Shown: positions 9,052 through 18,357, counted from the first letter of the stretch. The stretch is 64,000 bases of DNA from Cyanomargarita calcarea GSE-NOS-MK-12-04C (GCA_019359595.1 JAHHGZ010000035.1:33778-97777); one strand, 5' to 3'. Program-made: numbers and translations. The notes: a model not told the origin generated them from the sequence alone.

Positions 9052-11031
9052 ATGACTGATTTTCTTACCACATTAGCTGCAAGGACTCTAGGTTTACCGC
9101 CAGTTATACAACCCATGATTTCCTCAATATTTTCTTCGGGGTTGGTTGTGTTTGGCGACTATGGTTCAGGGGAGATGGGAGGGGAGAGAGAATATAAAGA
9201 AAGTTCGTCGCTTTATCAATTTTCTTCACCTAATTTACCAGCAATATCTAGGTTACCTCTGAGTCAGATATCTACTCCTGCATCTGAATTTAATAATATT
9301 GAGTTTAATGATGAAATGGGGAAGATGCCACGTCAGCCAAATATTGAACCAATTGTAGAAAGTGCAAATGCATCAACAAATGAATTGTCAGAATCTTTGC
9401 CAGTCCAACGCTTCAGTGAAGTAGAAGTTAAAGGGAGTTCCTTGGAGAAATTTGCAACGTCTGAAATACAGAATATGCCGACAATGCAGGGTAATTATTA
9501 TGAAACTTCGCCCACATCTGAGCAACAAGAATTACCAAAAAAATCATCACAGTCAAACCCGGATATCCCAGATGGAACACTAACTTTTGCCACACCACCA
9601 CAGCCTACTGAAAAAACTGAAAGCCAATCTCCGACTATTTGGACTTCCAATCAGCTAGCTCAACCAAGTTCGGCTAAAACGATATTGCCGTTAACTCAAT
9701 TTGAACCGTTAGTTAATCAGGTACAACCAAGTGAAATTAAAGTTGAAATATCCAAGCAACTAGAAAATATATCAACTGAAAGTACATCAACGGTTCCAAA
9801 ATCTACTTCCAATCAGGAAAATCAACAAAATATAACTAAATCAGTTCCATCGTTAATTAATCAGTTAAAACTAGATGAAATTCCGGTTGAAATATCCAAG
9901 CAACTAGAAAATACATCACCAATTACAAAACCGACTATCAGCAAGGAAAACCAACGAAATATAAATAAATTAATTTTGCCTTTAAGTAGTTCCCAAACAA
10001 TTACACCTCGTTTAGTCGAACCGTTAATTAATCAAATACAACCAGATGAAGTTCCGGTTCAAATATCCAAGCAACTAGAAAATATATCAGATGAAAGTAC
10101 ATCAACGGTTCCAAAATCTACTTCCAATCAGGAAAATCAACAAAATATAAATAAATCAATTTTACCTTTAACTAGTTCCCAAACAATTACACCTCGTTTA
10201 GTTGAACCGTTAATAATTAGTCTAGGACTTTCGCAGAAATTACCAGAAACTTTGATTGATATAACCGCCAAGACGCCATTGACGCGGAGCGGCTTCCGTT
10301 TCGGTAGTACGCTTTCGCCCTTGGCGTTGCCGTTCGCGGAGCGTGCCGAAGGCAAGGCTAGGAATAATAGTTTAAGAGAGTTTTTTCATAAGTCTTATAA
10401 TCAAGTAAAAATAGATGAAGTTGCGGTTCAAACACGAGGGCAAAAGACTTTGATAGAAACATTAATTGATAGTGCTATTCCAGTTTCGAGTTCCAATGAA
10501 GTAGGTAAATTAGATAAGGAAATAAAGGCGAAGGAGGTGGATACTTCCAAAGTGAAATTGTCCTCTTCACTAAGTTTTCCTGTTTCCACGCCTTCCAAAA
10601 ATGTATCTACTTTACAACCGAGTCAATCGTTTACCAATGTAAATATAGTTGTAGTTAAACCTTTGGTTGATAGAAGGATGAATGCAAATCGGCAAGAACA
10701 AGAAACTAGTTTGAAATCAGCAAATTTATCAGAATATTTATTACAATATGCTACTTCAAAAAATCAGTCAGTTGTCTTACCCCAGCAACTATCTGTTTAT
10801 TCACAGTTTCACACTCAGATGGAATCGAGAGAATCAGGACAAACAGACCGGCGTGGTGAAGGTGTAACAATGGAACAAGCACCAACAAAGACAATTCAAG
10901 TTACTATTGGTCGCATTGAAGTGCGCTGTAATCAAACTGCATCGCAAACAAAGCACACCAAGCCGAATAGAAGCGAACCGAAGCTTTCTCTGCAAGATTA
11001 CCTAAAAAAACGCCAAGGAGGTAATTCATGA
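9052..11031 (+). CDS. long low-complexity CIS-associated protein, possible tape-measure role
   Basis: The longer frame begins upstream, but residues before 9052 come from a heptamer repeat. The ATG at 9052 (MTDFLTTLAARTLGLPPVIQ) is preferred, giving 659 residues. After the N-terminal 40 residues the protein is Ser/Thr/Gln/Pro/Asn-rich with internal duplications: a block around IPVEISKQLENTS and STVPKSTSNQENQQNI appears near residues 220-270 and again near 325-370. An interspersed repeat is inserted in frame (residues about 406-437). The C-terminus is basic (SLQDYLKKRQGGNS). It overlaps the next gene by 4 bp (ATGA). No enzyme motif is visible. The CIS context and lack of another candidate make tape measure a guess only. 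Confidence 0.6.
   Translation: MTDFLTTLAARTLGLPPVIQPMISSIFSSGLVVFGDYGSGEMGGEREYKESSSLYQFSSPNLPAISRLPLSQISTPASEFNNIEFNDEMGKMPRQPNIEPIVESANASTNELSESLPVQRFSEVEVKGSSLEKFATSEIQNMPTMQGNYYETSPTSEQQELPKKSSQSNPDIPDGTLTFATPPQPTEKTESQSPTIWTSNQLAQPSSAKTILPLTQFEPLVNQVQPSEIKVEISKQLENISTESTSTVPKSTSNQENQQNITKSVPSLINQLKLDEIPVEISKQLENTSPITKPTISKENQRNINKLILPLSSSQTITPRLVEPLINQIQPDEVPVQISKQLENISDESTSTVPKSTSNQENQQNINKSILPLTSSQTITPRLVEPLIISLGLSQKLPETLIDITAKTPLTRSGFRFGSTLSPLALPFAERAEGKARNNSLREFFHKSYNQVKIDEVAVQTRGQKTLIETLIDSAIPVSSSNEVGKLDKEIKAKEVDTSKVKLSSSLSFPVSTPSKNVSTLQPSQSFTNVNIVVVKPLVDRRMNANRQEQETSLKSANLSEYLLQYATSKNQSVVLPQQLSVYSQFHTQMESRESGQTDRRGEGVTMEQAPTKTIQVTIGRIEVRCNQTASQTKHTKPNRSEPKLSLQDYLKKRQGGNS
10270..10362. 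repeat. palindromic interspersed repeat inserted in frame (second copy)
   Basis: A G+C-rich insert in an A+T-rich gene. The 20-mer at 10314-10333 matches 1251-1270 at 19 of 20 positions. It adds about 31 residues (TPLTRSGFRFGSTLSPLALP and following) unlike the Ser/Thr/Gln background and does not break the frame. Confidence 0.8.
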
Positions 11032-12245
11032 GTAACTCTCTGGCGATCGCTGCTGTCACGGCTACATTACGCAATCTAATTACCCCTGGTATCCTTAACG
11101 AACTGGGTAGCGGTACGGTGACGGCGAAACCTCCAGATAAGGCACGCGAACCCGGTGACAATGGTAACCAAATTAACATTTTTCTCTACCAAGTTCTACC
11201 GAATGGCTCTTTGCGGAATATGGATTTGCCCAATCGGGTAAAACCTGGGGAAACAGGTCAAGCGCCACTGGCTTTGAATCTTTACTACCTGATTACTGCT
11301 TACGGCAAAGATAACGATGATATCTTGGCACATCGTCTGTTAGGAAAGACGATGCAACTGTTACATGACTTTTCTATTTTAAACCCTGCTGACATCAAAA
11401 CAGCATTAGCTGAAAGTGACCTCCACAATCAATTGGAACGAGTCCGGATGACGCTTCAGCCGATGTCTACTGAAGAAGTATCTAAACTGTGGGGAACTTT
11501 TCAAACTCAGTATAGAATTTCTGCAAGCTACGAAGCTTCTGTAGTATTAATTGATAGCAATCGCGCAGTGAAAACACCTTTACCTGTGTTAACTCGCGGT
11601 TCTGGTGACGAAGGTGTCTTAGCTCAAGCAGATACAACTCCCCCCTTCCCGGCTTTGGAAGCTGTGCAAGCACCGAATCAGCAACCCAGTGTCCGTTTGG
11701 GTGAAGTTCTTACCCTCAACGGTCATCATCTCGATAGCGATGGCAGTCAGGTGGTTGTGTTATTAATGCATCCTCGGTTCACAGCACCGAAAACATTTAC
11801 ATTACAGCAACAATACTCAGATACGGAAATTAAAGTACAGATACCAAACCAACCTGAAGACTTTCCACCGGGATTTTATACTGCAGCTGTACGACTTTTG
11901 CGAGATGGCAAGGAACAGACAACCAATGCTTTACCCTTCTGTCTTGCACCCATGATTCAACAAATTAGATTGAGCGATCGCATATTAACTTTGACCTGCA
12001 ATCCGCAAATCTGGCGAGAGCAACCCCTGGCTTTATTATTAGGCGATCGCGAAATTTTTCTCCTAACTACTTCTTCGGAAACCGAAAGACCAGAAAAAAC
12101 AGATACCCTCATATTTAACGTTGGCAACATTCCCAATGGCGAGTATTTTGTTCGCTTGCGTGTTGATGGAACAGACAGCCTATTAATCGACCGTTCCGTC
12201 AAACCGCCAGTATTCGATTTGACTCAGAAGGTGACACTGCCATGA
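11028..12245 (+). CDS. CIS tail terminator/cap protein (DUF4255, Pvc16-type) with Ig-like C-terminus
   Basis: A 405-residue protein. The N-terminal ~190 residues match DUF4255 (SLAIAAVTATLRNLI, NQINIFLYQVLPNGSLRN, PLALNLYYLITAYG, AHRLLGKTMQLLHD), the family of Afp16/Pvc16 that caps the distal end of the tube and sheath. The remainder has IPT/TIG-like beta-sandwich features (VRLGEVLTLNGHHLDSDGSQ, DFPPGFYTAAVRLLRDGKEQ) usual in cyanobacterial members. Both ends overlap neighbours by 4 bp (ATGA), implying translational coupling with the low-complexity protein and the ATPase. Confidence 0.85.
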   Translation: MSNSLAIAAVTATLRNLITPGILNELGSGTVTAKPPDKAREPGDNGNQINIFLYQVLPNGSLRNMDLPNRVKPGETGQAPLALNLYYLITAYGKDNDDILAHRLLGKTMQLLHDFSILNPADIKTALAESDLHNQLERVRMTLQPMSTEEVSKLWGTFQTQYRISASYEASVVLIDSNRAVKTPLPVLTRGSGDEGVLAQADTTPPFPALEAVQAPNQQPSVRLGEVLTLNGHHLDSDGSQVVVLLMHPRFTAPKTFTLQQQYSDTEIKVQIPNQPEDFPPGFYTAAVRLLRDGKEQTTNALPFCLAPMIQQIRLSDRILTLTCNPQIWREQPLALLLGDREIFLLTTSSETERPEKTDTLIFNVGNIPNGEYFVRLRVDGTDSLLIDRSVKPPVFDLTQKVTLP

Positions 12246-14206
12246 ACGGCTGGCAATTAGCAAACGAGCAGTATCTTGCAGCGGCTTTGCATTGGTTGCG
12301 TCTGCGCTTGCAGCATTCCGCCTCAGCAGCGGAAATCGAGCAAGCTCGTGTAGCGATGGAGACTACTGCCAACGTGGAACCACCGCCACCCTTAGTAATT
12401 TTGAGCCAGCAATTTGGGCTATCTCCCTTTGAGGAAACACTGCTGTTGCTGTGTGCGGCGATGGAATTTGATACCAGTATCGCCAGCCTTTGCAACCAAG
12501 CACAAGACGATTCCCATCGACCATATCCCACCTTCGCTTTAGCCCTAGCCTGCTTCGACCAACCGGCTTGGGACGTGCTTTCGCCCCTAAGACCCCTGCG
12601 CCATTGGCGATTCATCGAAATTAACCAATCTGCTACCAGTCCTTTAACTACCAGTCCCCTGCGGGCTGACGAACGCATAGTTAATTACATCAAAGGATTA
12701 AATTATTTAGACGACCGCTTTATGTCCTTATTGATACCTTTGTCAACGGCTAACAGTGAAGTGGAATTGCCACCTTCACAACAAAGGATAGAAGAGACGA
12801 TTATTAAGCAGTTAGAGAAAAATAAAAGCGATCGCCTACCGATCATTCAGTTATTGGGAAGCGATTGTCTGAGTAAACAACTGATAGCACAAAAAGTATG
12901 CGCGAGCTTAAATTTGCACCTCTACCGCTTACCCGTAGAACTGCTACCAAACCAAGCAACTGAATTAGAGACATTAGCCCGACTGTGGCAGCGAGAAAGT
13001 ATATTATTGCCCATAGCCTTATATTTAGATACCCAAGAAATTGAAAGCGCATCTTCAACACAAGGACTGGCATCACCATTAAATCGGTTTTTGACACGTA
13101 GCAACGGCTTATTTTTTTTAGATACTCGTGAAACGCGATCGCTACTTGGTCGAACCAGCATCACCTTAGATATCGCCAAACCCACCCCATCCGAACAGCA
13201 AACCGCTTGGATACAAGGTTTAGGTATAGAAGCAAATGGCAATCTCCAATTGTTAGCAGGTCAATTTAACCTGAACTTGGTAACAATCGAGCAAATTATC
13301 CAGGAAATGGAGACAGGGGGACAAGGAAGAATTATTGAGCAAAATTCTCCCCCTCCCCCCCTCCTCCTATGGGATGCCTGTCTAGCCAGCACCCGTCCAC
13401 GTTTGGACAATTTAGCGCAACGTCTCGACACCAAAGCCACCTGGGATGATATTGTGTTGCCGGCAGAAGAATTAAACTTGTTACATCAAATTGCCGATCA
13501 AGTGCGATCGCGCAGTATTGTTTATCAAGAATGGGGATTTGGGCAACGAATGAATCGGGGGATGGGAATCAGCGCTTTGTTTGCAGGTGAAAGCGGTACA
13601 GGTAAAACAATGGCAGCGGAAGTAATAGCCAACGATTTGCGTTTGAATCTTTATCGGATTGACCTTTCATCTGTAGTTAGTAAATATATAGGTGAGACAG
13701 AGAAAAATTTGCGACGTTTATTTGATGCAGCAGAAGATGGAGGCACCATTTTGTTTTTTGACGAAGCTGATGCCTTGTTTGGTAAACGTAGCGAAGTCAA
13801 AGACAGTCACGACCGCTATGCCAATATTGAAATTAACTATTTATTGCAGAGAATGGAAGCTTATCGCGGTTTAGCCATTCTCGCCACCAATTTTAAAAGT
13901 TCGCTAGATGCAGCATTTATGCGACGCTTGCGCTTTATTATTAATTTTCCCTTTCCGACTGCAAAAGAACGTAAAACAATGTGGCAGAAAGTCTTTCCAC
14001 CACAGACACCAACCGAAGAATTAGACTTTCACCGCTTGAGCCAATTTAATTTTACAGGAGGTAGTATTCACAACATAGCTTTGAATGCCGCCTTTCTGGC
14101 TGCTAAAGTCGGTACAGCGATTAATATGTCGTTGTTATTAGCAGCCGCACGAACAGAGTGTCGTAAACTAGATAGACCGATTAACGAAGCAGATTTTCGC
14201 TTATAA
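12242..14206 (+). CDS. CIS-associated AAA+ ATPase (Afp15/Pvc15-type)
   Basis: A 654-residue protein. The C-terminal half is a classic AAA module: Walker A GESGTGKT (about residue 449), Walker B ILFFDEADALFGKRSE, sensor and arginine-finger stretch LAILATNFKSSLDAAFMRRL. The N-terminal half contains a degenerate AAA-like or adaptor region (EETLLLLCAAMEFDTS, LLGSDCLSKQLIAQKVCASL). Afp15-type ATPases are in nearly all extracellular CIS loci and are thought to help particle assembly or effector loading. Residues about 357-374 come from a G/C-run insert (gacagggggacaagg, then a C-run) seen elsewhere in the window. Overlaps the upstream gene by 4 bp. Confidence 0.9.
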   Translation: MNGWQLANEQYLAAALHWLRLRLQHSASAAEIEQARVAMETTANVEPPPPLVILSQQFGLSPFEETLLLLCAAMEFDTSIASLCNQAQDDSHRPYPTFALALACFDQPAWDVLSPLRPLRHWRFIEINQSATSPLTTSPLRADERIVNYIKGLNYLDDRFMSLLIPLSTANSEVELPPSQQRIEETIIKQLEKNKSDRLPIIQLLGSDCLSKQLIAQKVCASLNLHLYRLPVELLPNQATELETLARLWQRESILLPIALYLDTQEIESASSTQGLASPLNRFLTRSNGLFFLDTRETRSLLGRTSITLDIAKPTPSEQQTAWIQGLGIEANGNLQLLAGQFNLNLVTIEQIIQEMETGGQGRIIEQNSPPPPLLLWDACLASTRPRLDNLAQRLDTKATWDDIVLPAEELNLLHQIADQVRSRSIVYQEWGFGQRMNRGMGISALFAGESGTGKTMAAEVIANDLRLNLYRIDLSSVVSKYIGETEKNLRRLFDAAEDGGTILFFDEADALFGKRSEVKDSHDRYANIEINYLLQRMEAYRGLAILATNFKSSLDAAFMRRLRFIINFPFPTAKERKTMWQKVFPPQTPTEELDFHRLSQFNFTGGSIHNIALNAAFLAAKVGTAINMSLLLAAARTECRKLDRPINEADFRL

Positions 14207-14245
14207 ACTACCAACTAACAACTAACAACCAACAATTAACTTTTT

Positions 14246-14500
14246 ATGAACATTAATTTACAAATTGAAAAACTTATTTTAGAGGGAATTGAACTTTCTC
14301 CTCGTCAACGTCGCCAATTGCAAGCTGCCGTAGAAACAGAACTTTCTCGGCTGTGTACTGAAAACGGATTACCACCCAGTTTGCAAAATAGCGGCACAAT
14401 TCCCAAAATGCCTGCAAACTTGAACATTACTAATAACTCCAACCCAAGCCTTATGGGAGAACAAATTGCCCAATCTATATATGGAGGACTGAGCCAATGA
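14246..14500 (+). CDS. small CIS-locus protein, unknown function
   Basis: An 84-residue protein with an N-terminal helical half (LQIEKLILEGIELSPRQRRQ LQAAVETELSRL, split here for display) and a disordered Pro/Asn tail ending MGEQIAQSIYGGLSQ. It overlaps the effector gene by 4 bp (ATGA), so the two are probably translated together. Small helical proteins next to DUF4157 genes in CIS loci may be chaperones or loading adaptors, but nothing in this sequence proves that. Confidence 0.65.
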   Translation: MNINLQIEKLILEGIELSPRQRRQLQAAVETELSRLCTENGLPPSLQNSGTIPKMPANLNITNNSNPSLMGEQIAQSIYGGLSQ

Positions 14501-16611
14501 CCCGCGATTCAAAATCTCAAATTCCAAATCCTAAATCAACATCACCTACAGTGAGTGGTATCCTTCAGCGGACTGCCGTACGTACTATCTCTGAGAGAAC
14601 AGTGCAACCAATTGAAGAAACTCAAACATTCAGGGAATCGCACTTCCAACACGATTTTAGTGCGGTGCCCGTTAATACCGCAGCAGCGTCAATAATTCAG
14701 CCTAAATTGAAAATTGGTGCGGTGGGGGATAAATATGAACAGGAGGCGGATAGAGTAGCGCGTCAAGTGGTGAATCAGATGAATGCACCTGGGGGTGAGG
14801 CTATCGAGCGTGAGGAAAAGCCTGAAGATGACGAAAAACTGCAGATGAAACCAATGGTACAGCGTCAGGCTGCGGGGTATGCAATGGCTGCGACACCGGA
14901 GGTGGAAACGTCAATTCAAAGCGCAAAAGGTAGCGGACAGCCCCTTGCAAGCAATATCAGGAAACCGATGGAACAGGCATTTGGGGCTGATTTTAGTAGA
15001 GTGAAGGTTCATACTGATGCCCAATCTGACCAGTTAAATCAATCAATTCAAGCAAAAGCCTTTACTACAGGGGAAAATATTTTCTTTCGGCGGGGAGAGT
15101 ATAACCCTGGGAGTCAGGGGGGTAAAGAGTTAATTGCCCATGAATTAACCCATGTAGTGCAGCAGAGTACTAGTGCAGTCCAGCGAAAGACAGAGCAGAA
15201 GTCGGCAACAAATCTAGACCAACAACCACAGGAAAATAAGCTTATTACAACCCAACAACAATCGGAAACTATACAAAGAGCGATCGGTATGGAAATAGAA
15301 ATACCCGTCCCCATCGACCAATTAACAGGAGGACAGATCGCTCAAATTCGCAATGAGGTGGTGGCAGAACAGGCTGCAGGGAATAATGCTACAAAGATGC
15401 AGCACAAATTAGCCGCAAAAAATATAAGGGATCAAAATGGTCGTATTGCTTATGGCACAATACGAGGAGCTAATGGAGGATTCCGCGTTGATGCGGATCA
15501 CGATGATCGAGTTATGACTCCAAACCCTTATAACTCCGGTTGGCCGCTGCCTGAGGGAGGTAGAGACTCGATAATGGAAATCGTGATGGACCCGCCTGCG
15601 GTAGATATAACCGCATTCAACAACACGATGGATAATATTGACCAGTTCATAAACCAGATCAACGCTCAGACTAATAATCTAACCAGCAGATGGAACAGTG
15701 CCTTTGGCAATGTGAGTGTAGGACCGATGAACTATGCAGTATTGGGGTTTCCAGCTATGAGGCAGCCCAATCATAATTTTCAAGGTAGCGTCCAGGTCAA
15801 TATAGGTATCGACTTGCGTGAATACCACAGCCTTATAAAATGGTACGTAAATTCCGACTATGCCAAAGCCAATAATGCACCAGCAAACGAGCAAGCATTG
15901 TACAGGCAGATTAAAACCGATATCAGACAGGCTGTCAATATCGGTCGTACCATAATACAAAACATCTACGCTGGCATGACGCCACTCCAACGTCAACAAG
16001 CTGGAAATTTGAGGGGACTAAGAGGATGGATCACCCACCTAGCTTTGTACTTGAAACGTGGAACGATAGGTTTGGGGGTTTTAGGCGGAACAGCAAAAAA
16101 CATTGCGCCGATTTTATTGAAGAGTCCCAATGATGTGGTTGCTCTGTATGGAATGACACCTGGTGAAAGCACGTATTTTACTCTCAACAGGAATACAATT
16201 ATGGATCAAATATTCCAAATGACGGGTCGGGTTGGTAATGTGGGACAGCCCTTGAATGCAGTGGATGCATTTGCAGCCAATCCTAATCATATCAATGCAG
16301 ATGTCCTGTCCGATCTCACTTCGGGATTGAATGATGTCCCGCTAACAGGAAAACCCATTCAGGAAGCAACTGGTGTAGGACCACAACGTACGGGTAACCC
16401 CTCAGTACAAGGTCTTCCCAATGTCCCGGTAAACGATTTAGTAACAGGAAATCCCACAGTGGGTGGTGGAGCTAATACACGTGGCGGGATGATTCTTGAG
16501 TTCCGAACATTACCAGGCTACTACAATGGATCAACAAGTTGGCGAGCGTTAGGACTAAAATTTTTACAAGAAGCAATAGCTCGCAATACCCGAAGTGGGA
16601 TCGGGACTTAG
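14497..16611 (+). CDS. DUF4157 protein, candidate CIS effector with possible amidoligase-like domain
   Basis: A 704-residue protein. Residues about 140-230 are a DUF4157 domain, ending in a zinc-metallopeptidase signature IAHELTHVVQQS (HExxH about 215-219). An EQEADRVARQVVNQM stretch lies near residue 86. DUF4157 is common at the N-terminus of CIS cargo proteins. The C-terminal ~440 residues carry spaced motifs GMEIEIPV (about 265), SIMEIVMDPPA (about 358), SVQVNIGIDLREYH (about 430) and MILEFRTLPGYYNG (about 664). These recall the acidic strand motifs of glutamine-synthetase-fold amidoligases (Amidoligase_2 type); this is inference. It is the last gene before the CIS locus is interrupted, where effectors often sit. 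Confidence 0.75.
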   Translation: MTRDSKSQIPNPKSTSPTVSGILQRTAVRTISERTVQPIEETQTFRESHFQHDFSAVPVNTAAASIIQPKLKIGAVGDKYEQEADRVARQVVNQMNAPGGEAIEREEKPEDDEKLQMKPMVQRQAAGYAMAATPEVETSIQSAKGSGQPLASNIRKPMEQAFGADFSRVKVHTDAQSDQLNQSIQAKAFTTGENIFFRRGEYNPGSQGGKELIAHELTHVVQQSTSAVQRKTEQKSATNLDQQPQENKLITTQQQSETIQRAIGMEIEIPVPIDQLTGGQIAQIRNEVVAEQAAGNNATKMQHKLAAKNIRDQNGRIAYGTIRGANGGFRVDADHDDRVMTPNPYNSGWPLPEGGRDSIMEIVMDPPAVDITAFNNTMDNIDQFINQINAQTNNLTSRWNSAFGNVSVGPMNYAVLGFPAMRQPNHNFQGSVQVNIGIDLREYHSLIKWYVNSDYAKANNAPANEQALYRQIKTDIRQAVNIGRTIIQNIYAGMTPLQRQQAGNLRGLRGWITHLALYLKRGTIGLGVLGGTAKNIAPILLKSPNDVVALYGMTPGESTYFTLNRNTIMDQIFQMTGRVGNVGQPLNAVDAFAANPNHINADVLSDLTSGLNDVPLTGKPIQEATGVGPQRTGNPSVQGLPNVPVNDLVTGNPTVGGGANTRGGMILEFRTLPGYYNGSTSWRALGLKFLQEAIARNTRSGIGT

Positions 16612-16612
16612 T

Positions 16613-16674
16613 GCGATCGCCCGTAGGTTTGATTAATCCGGCGATACGGCTTAAGCCGTTGCCAAGGGCATCGC
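16613..16674. repeat. 62-bp direct repeat, copy 1
   Basis: Identical base for base to 18275-18336, from gcgatcgcccgtaggtttga to gccaagggcatcgc. It contains the palindromic core acggcttaagccgt. It starts one base after the effector stop codon. Confidence 0.95.
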
Positions 16675-16745
16675 GCTTCAAATCAGCCTTTAGTAGCGCC
16701 GATTTTGCTAGACTAAAAACATAAATTAACCAGGGTTTAGGAGCC

Positions 16746-17309
16746 ATGAATGCCACAACTACCCAACCCCTCACCCTAGAGAAATTTCTGAAGCTCCCAG
16801 AAACCAAACCCGCCAGCGAATATATCAACGGTGAGATTATCCCCAAGCCAATGCCGAAAGGAAAGCATAGTCGATTGCAGCTAAGGCTTTGCAATAGTAT
16901 CAACGAGAGTGCAGAAAGCCATAAAATTGCTTATGCATTCCCAAAATTGCGCTGTAGCTTTGGTATTCGCTCCATTGTGCCCGATATAGCCGTCTTCAAA
17001 TGGTCGCGAATTCCATTTGATGCCGATGGGGAAGCTCCTAACGATTTTTTGCTCTCCCCAGATTGGACTATCGAAATCCTCTCCCCAGAACAGAGTTCAA
17101 ACCGAGTAATTGGCAACATTCTCTACTGTCTGCAGCATGGTTGCCAACTAGGTTGGTTAATCGATCCAGCAGATCGGTCTATTTTGGTTTTCCGTCCAAG
17201 TCAACAACCAGAATTGTTACAAGGAAGCGATCGCCCATTACTGCTAGAGGAAATTGACTTAGAGTTAACGGTGGATCAGATTTTTGGTTGGTTGAAGATG
17301 GACAGCTAA
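16746..17309 (+). CDS. Uma2-family (DUF820) putative endonuclease
   Basis: A 187-residue protein with the full Uma2 pattern: TLEKFLKLPETKPASEYING at the N-terminus, KGKHSRLQLRLCNSINE, the PD-(D/E)xK-like core SIVPDIAVFKWSRIP and TIEILSPEQ, then HGCQLGWLIDPADRSILVFR. This family is greatly expanded in cyanobacteria and is structurally related to restriction-type nucleases, but its biological role is mostly unknown. An ATG with an upstream ggagcc site fits. It lies between the two 62-bp direct repeats. Confidence 0.88.
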   Translation: MNATTTQPLTLEKFLKLPETKPASEYINGEIIPKPMPKGKHSRLQLRLCNSINESAESHKIAYAFPKLRCSFGIRSIVPDIAVFKWSRIPFDADGEAPNDFLLSPDWTIEILSPEQSSNRVIGNILYCLQHGCQLGWLIDPADRSILVFRPSQQPELLQGSDRPLLLEEIDLELTVDQIFGWLKMDS

Positions 17310-17544
17310 TTAACAAAAGAATTGCCTGAAATCCCCTCATCGGCAAAAGTGCAATCCCCTAATATTTCACTTCTTTACCGATGCAGCTATTACATAGTCT
17401 AAAATTTGGGCGATCGCCCCATCCGTCAAAATCGCTCAAAGTACGATCGCCATTAACTGTAAAATTTTCCGTTTGGGCGATCGCTTGTTGATTTAGTGCG
17501 AGGATGATCTTTGGTATCATCTAAAAAAGTAGAAAGATTTAACC

Positions 17545-17829
17545 ATGATTGGTACTAATATTTACATCAGTCAAGAAACTCAGGAATCTCTAATTAAAGC
17601 TGCTGCTTTAAAACAAATGTCTGTTGAAGAACTAGCTTCTTCTATCTTGAGGGAAAGTATCCAAGAAAAGTTTGGGGAAATAAGCTATTCTTCGGAAAGT
17701 CAAGGCCAATTTGCCGTCAATCCTCTTCGGGAAATGCAACCCTATGCTTATTTGGCAGATCCTAATGAACCCGTTATTTCTCCTGATGATTGGGAAATGA
17801 ATCAGGATTTTGGGGTGAATGATTTGTGA
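17545..17829 (+). CDS. VapB-like antitoxin of a type II toxin-antitoxin pair
   Basis: A 94-residue protein. The N-terminal ~45 residues (MIGTNIYISQETQESLIKAA, SVEELASSILRESIQEKFGE) look like a small ribbon-helix-helix DNA-binding domain. The acidic, disordered tail (PDDWEMNQDFGVNDL) would wrap the toxin. It overlaps the downstream PIN-domain gene by 4 bp (GTGA), the usual antitoxin-first coupling. Assigned by context and size. Confidence 0.72.
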   Translation: MIGTNIYISQETQESLIKAAALKQMSVEELASSILRESIQEKFGEISYSSESQGQFAVNPLREMQPYAYLADPNEPVISPDDWEMNQDFGVNDL

Positions 17830-18227
17830 TTGTTCTTGATACTCATATTTGGGTTTGGTGGAATCACAATGATTCAAGGTTGACTACTCCCCACCATGAG
17901 GCAATCAACAAGGAAAGACCTCATGGCTTAGGTGTTTGCTCCATAAGTTTGATAGAGATTACTAGACTTTTTACTCAAAATAAGTTAATTCTTCCCTGTC
18001 CGGTTCAAGAATGGTTTAATATTGCTTTGGCACAAGAGGGGGTACTTCTTCTGTCAATCACTCCCCAAATTGCCATTGATTCCTATTCACTTCCAGGGAA
18101 TTTTCATAAAGATCCAGCCGATAGAATTATCGTTTCAACAGCAAGAATGTATGATGTTCCTTTGGTAAGTGTAGATGAAAAAATACTTGCCTATTCTTAT
18201 GTAAAAAAAAATTCTACCCTAATGTGA
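17826..18227 (+). CDS. VapC-like PIN-domain toxin
   Basis: A 133-residue protein with a PIN ribonuclease layout: MIVLDTHIWVWW (first acidic residue), CSISLIEITRLF (conserved Glu), DPADRIIVSTARMYDVPLVS (third acidic cluster) and SVDEKIL. PIN toxins cleave tRNA or mRNA when the antitoxin is degraded. It starts with GTG at 17826 inside the antitoxin stop. Size and acidic residues are complete, so it is probably active. Confidence 0.88.
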   Translation: MIVLDTHIWVWWNHNDSRLTTPHHEAINKERPHGLGVCSISLIEITRLFTQNKLILPCPVQEWFNIALAQEGVLLLSITPQIAIDSYSLPGNFHKDPADRIIVSTARMYDVPLVSVDEKILAYSYVKKNSTLM

Positions 18228-18274
18228 AGTGCGATCGCTTTCTACTTCACTTCTTTACCGAGTCTAAAATTTTA

Positions 18275-18336
18275 GCGATCGCCCGTAGGTTTGATTAATC
18301 CGGCGATACGGCTTAAGCCGTTGCCAAGGGCATCGC
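18275..18336. repeat. 62-bp direct repeat, copy 2
   Basis: Perfect copy of 16613-16674, just upstream of the BrnT gene. It is preceded at 18248-18261 by cacttctttaccga, which also occurs at 17368-17381, so the intergenic DNA of this toxin-antitoxin area is built from a shared set of words. Confidence 0.95.
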
Positions 18337-18357
18337 CCTTGACGATAGAATAAACCC

